This document shows, piece by piece, positions 5,483 through 6,977 of a stretch of DNA of 6,977 nucleotides. Source of the stretch: Chitinophagaceae bacterium. GTDB taxonomy: Bacteria > Bacteroidota > Bacteroidia > Chitinophagales > Chitinophagaceae. The stretch spans positions 1 through 6,977 of the forward strand of contig JAACZX010000519.1 in the NCBI GenBank assembly GCA_009996555.1. The letters are read 5' to 3'. The notes beneath the pieces were generated by a model that worked only from the letters and a program-made list of their open reading frames with translations, had not been told where the DNA came from and did not search any database. The stretch's first letter is position 1; each line of letters begins with the position of its first letter. The position numbers and the translations under genes are program-made.

Positions 5483-5983
5483 TCAGAATAAAGATGATTG
5501 TTTGCCTGCCATTTTTGCTTCATGCTCAAGCAGCCATTGCTTGCGGTGCAAGCCTCCGGCATAACCGGTTAATTTACCATCAGCGCCCACAACACGATGA
5601 CAGGGAATGATGATGCCAATTGGGTTTTTGCCATTTGCTGATGCTGCTGCACGAATGCTTTTTACATTTCCAATCCGCTTTGCCATGTGCAGATAAGTGA
5701 TGGTTTCTGCATAAGGTATCTGTAACAAATGATCCCATACGTTTTGCTGAAATGCCGTGCCCAAAGGATGCAGAGGCAGTTCAAATACTTTTCTGCTGCC
5801 GGAAAAATATTCATCCAGTTGTTTGATGGTTTCCTGCAGAACAGGTGAACTGCTGTTGCCGGTTTCTTTTACAGCAACATCGTCCTGGAATGAAGCAACT
5901 GTTAATTGCTCTTCCTCTGCCTTTAACAGAATTGTTCCTATTGGTGAGTGATAATAAACAGTATGTGTTGATCCCTCAGCCAA
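5483..5983 (-). CDS. ogt: Methylated-DNA--protein-cysteine methyltransferase (O6-alkylguanine repair)
   Basis: This suicide repair protein transfers the alkyl group from O6-alkylguanine in DNA to its own cysteine. With the chosen start it has 166 residues, the usual family size. The N-terminal half starts YYHSPIG (residues 10-16); the C-terminal DNA-binding half contains FQQNVW, then IRAAASANGKNP, and the active-site IIPCHRVVG with acceptor Cys128, followed by GYAGGLHRK and LLEHE. The start is uncertain. No ATG occurs between the end of csaA and the conserved domain. A TTG at 5983-5981 sits five bases after a GGAGG and overlaps the csaA stop, giving a normal N-terminus. ATG codons at 6061 and 6046 lie inside csaA and would add 26 or 21 residues not expected in the family. 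The gene is the last of a minus-strand operon after csaA. It ends flush against cdd. Confidence 0.92.
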   Translation of the reverse strand: MAEGSTHTVYYHSPIGTILLKAEEEQLTVASFQDDVAVKETGNSSSPVLQETIKQLDEYFSGSRKVFELPLHPLGTAFQQNVWDHLLQIPYAETITYLHMAKRIGNVKSIRAAASANGKNPIGIIIPCHRVVGADGKLTGYAGGLHRKQWLLEHEAKMAGKQSSLF

Positions 5984-6314
5984 TTTTGCCTCCGTTTTGA
6001 ACTGGTTTATCGGGTGTAAGTAATACAACCTGCTTGTTTTGGTCATACACGCCCAGTACAAGACATTCGCTGAAGAAGTTGGCGATTTGTTTTACCGGAA
6101 AGTTTATAACAGCTACAATCTGTTTGCCAACCAATTCATCTTTGCTGTAATGATGGGTTATTTGTGCAGATGAGCGTTTGATACCCTGTTCACCAAAATC
6201 AATCACTAATTGGTATGCCGGTTTTTTTGCATTGGGAAAATCTGTTACTTCAAGAATAGTGCCCGCACAAATATTGATCTTTTCAAAATCATTCCAGTTG
6301 ATCAGTTCACTCAT
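5976..6314 (-). CDS. csaA: CsaA-like tRNA-binding / export chaperone protein
   Basis: A 112-residue single-domain protein with the OB-fold typical of CsaA and the tRNA-binding domain at the end of methionyl-tRNA synthetase. Diagnostic stretches are NDFEKINICAGTILEV (8-23), AKKPAYQLVIDFG (29-41), KRSSAQIT (46-53), INFPVKQIANFFSECLVLG (70-88) and the end LLTPDKPVQNGGKIG. CsaA in Bacillus binds unfolded or exported proteins and is a dimer; related proteins bind tRNA. The exact role here is not proven. The usual RVGT near the N-terminus reads CAGT. The frame offers ATG starts at 6323, 6320 and 6314; the last is chosen because it leaves the short leader normal for the family and overlaps the upstream stop by eight bases (ATGAGTGA). 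Its own stop lies within the first codons of ogt. All three minus-strand genes therefore probably share one transcript. Confidence 0.92.
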   Translation of the reverse strand: MSELINWNDFEKINICAGTILEVTDFPNAKKPAYQLVIDFGEQGIKRSSAQITHHYSKDELVGKQIVAVINFPVKQIANFFSECLVLGVYDQNKQVVLLTPDKPVQNGGKIG

Positions 6315-6977
6315 CGTCATCATTTAATTGTGCAGCAAGAGAAAGCAGATCCCTCTTTTTATACTCATTCTTTTCATTATCGAAACACTTGGCATATTCT
6401 TCCAGCATGCGCTGTATAATGCGTTTGTTGTCGAGCGGTTTGAAATATGAGGGAGAAGGGTTGACACTTATCCGTTTAAAATAGGTTTCAACGTCTTTAT
6501 GTGAAAATACCTGGCCCGAACCTCCATCCATGTAAAATTGAATATGCTCAGGAGGGAAATTACTGTCAATGTTTGTTCCGGGCTCATCATCAAAATAAGC
6601 AAGAATAAATTGCCGTGGAATGTTGATCATGTACAGGTTAATATCAAGCAGGTCGGCCATTGACAGCAGCAAAATGCCAATCGGAATGGCATTTCCTTTT
6701 TTGCCTTCCATCAACTTGTGTAACAGAAAATCATCGGGATGATTATAATTGATCTCAGTTCCTTTGATTTTGTAGTAATTAAAAAGAATGTTGTTGAGCA
6801 CATTCACTTTTTCCAGCGATGTAAGAAAACTATTTAACTCCAGCCACACATTGCGGCGCATTTTCTCAAGGTCCTGGTAATAAGATGCCAGGTTAAGATC
6901 GGGGTATTGGTACCGGCTCATTAACAATGCACCTGTAAAAAGATCGTGTTCTTTATCGTTTGCCCAGGCCTGCAGAT
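6307..6977 (-). CDS. SirB1/transglutaminase-like family protein (partial, 5' end outside window)
   Basis: The minus-strand frame is open from the window edge to TGA at 6309-6307, giving 222 visible residues; the true start lies beyond base 6977. In-frame residues before the first internal ATG (6921) read QAWANDKEHDLFTGALL, which fits the conserved lead into SRYQYPDL, so an internal start is unlikely. The motif order ALLMSRYQYPDL, then NVLNNILF, HPDDFLLHKLMEGKKGNAIP, IGILLLSMADLLDI and INIPRQFILAYFDD matches the SirB1 or 'transglutaminase-like core 2' family. Members share the transglutaminase fold, but many appear to lack a full catalytic triad. Here the expected His of the P-G-H-F motif reads PRQF, which suggests a non-enzymatic role. 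The end is charged (KKRDLLSLAAQLNDDDE). Its biological role is unknown to me. It overlaps csaA by eight bases and heads the visible part of the csaA-ogt operon. Confidence 0.85.
   Translation of the reverse strand, partial: LQAWANDKEHDLFTGALLMSRYQYPDLNLASYYQDLEKMRRNVWLELNSFLTSLEKVNVLNNILFNYYKIKGTEINYNHPDDFLLHKLMEGKKGNAIPIGILLLSMADLLDINLYMINIPRQFILAYFDDEPGTNIDSNFPPEHIQFYMDGGSGQVFSHKDVETYFKRISVNPSPSYFKPLDNKRIIQRMLEEYAKCFDNEKNEYKKRDLLSLAAQLNDDDE

Noticed and set aside
5314..5610. Frames crossing the cdd-ogt junction on both strands (5329-5610 plus, 5314-5562 minus)
   Set aside because: They run out of frame across two enzymes whose motifs are intact up to their stops.
1..6977. Mobile element, CRISPR array, tRNA/rRNA gene, or defence or biosynthetic cluster
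   Set aside because: I found no transposase or integrase motifs, terminal inverted repeats, regularly spaced repeats, or cloverleaf-like segments. The gene content is mostly housekeeping.

Overview
The window looks like ordinary chromosomal DNA from a member of the Bacteroidota, most likely of the Chitinophagaceae or a close relative. Four things point there: a secreted DUF4846 protein (a Bacteroidota-centred family), a long signal peptidase I with extra N-terminal membrane segments, an NtrC-like regulator with GSFTSA in place of GAFTGA, and promoter-like sites of the Bacteroidota type (TTG, about 20 bases, TAnnTTTG) with few Shine-Dalgarno sequences. This assignment is inferred from protein style, not from a search.

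Layout. Bases 1-134 hold the 3' end of a plus-strand gene for the E1 beta subunit of a 2-oxoacid (pyruvate) dehydrogenase, followed by a strong terminator (155-183) and a second terminator-like hairpin (278-309). On the minus strand follow a probable 49-residue membrane peptide gene (364-513) with its own good promoter match, and then the secreted DUF4846 protein (611-1354). Divergent from the latter, on the plus strand, are a sigma-54-type response regulator that ends without a DNA-binding domain (1425-2588), an alpha/beta hydrolase overlapping it by ATGA (2585-3244), and signal peptidase I (3312-4859), which has a promoter-like site of its own and a clear terminator (4893-4921). Cytidine deaminase follows (4997-5482). 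Its stop codon directly abuts the stop of the convergent gene ogt. The minus-strand block, read from the right edge, is a SirB1/transglutaminase-like protein (cut by the window), csaA and ogt, with overlapping ends typical of one operon.

How they work together. Most genes are housekeeping: carbon metabolism, protein secretion (LepB, with CsaA as a possible chaperone or tRNA binder), pyrimidine salvage (Cdd) and DNA alkylation repair (Ogt). The regulator and hydrolase are probably co-translated, but the sequence does not show what they control. I see no mobile element, CRISPR array, RNA gene or defence/biosynthetic cluster, and no strong case for a new multi-gene system. The points most worth checking are the small membrane peptide, the HTH-less sigma-54 activator, possible papain-like catalytic residues in the DUF4846 protein, and the unusual start of ogt.
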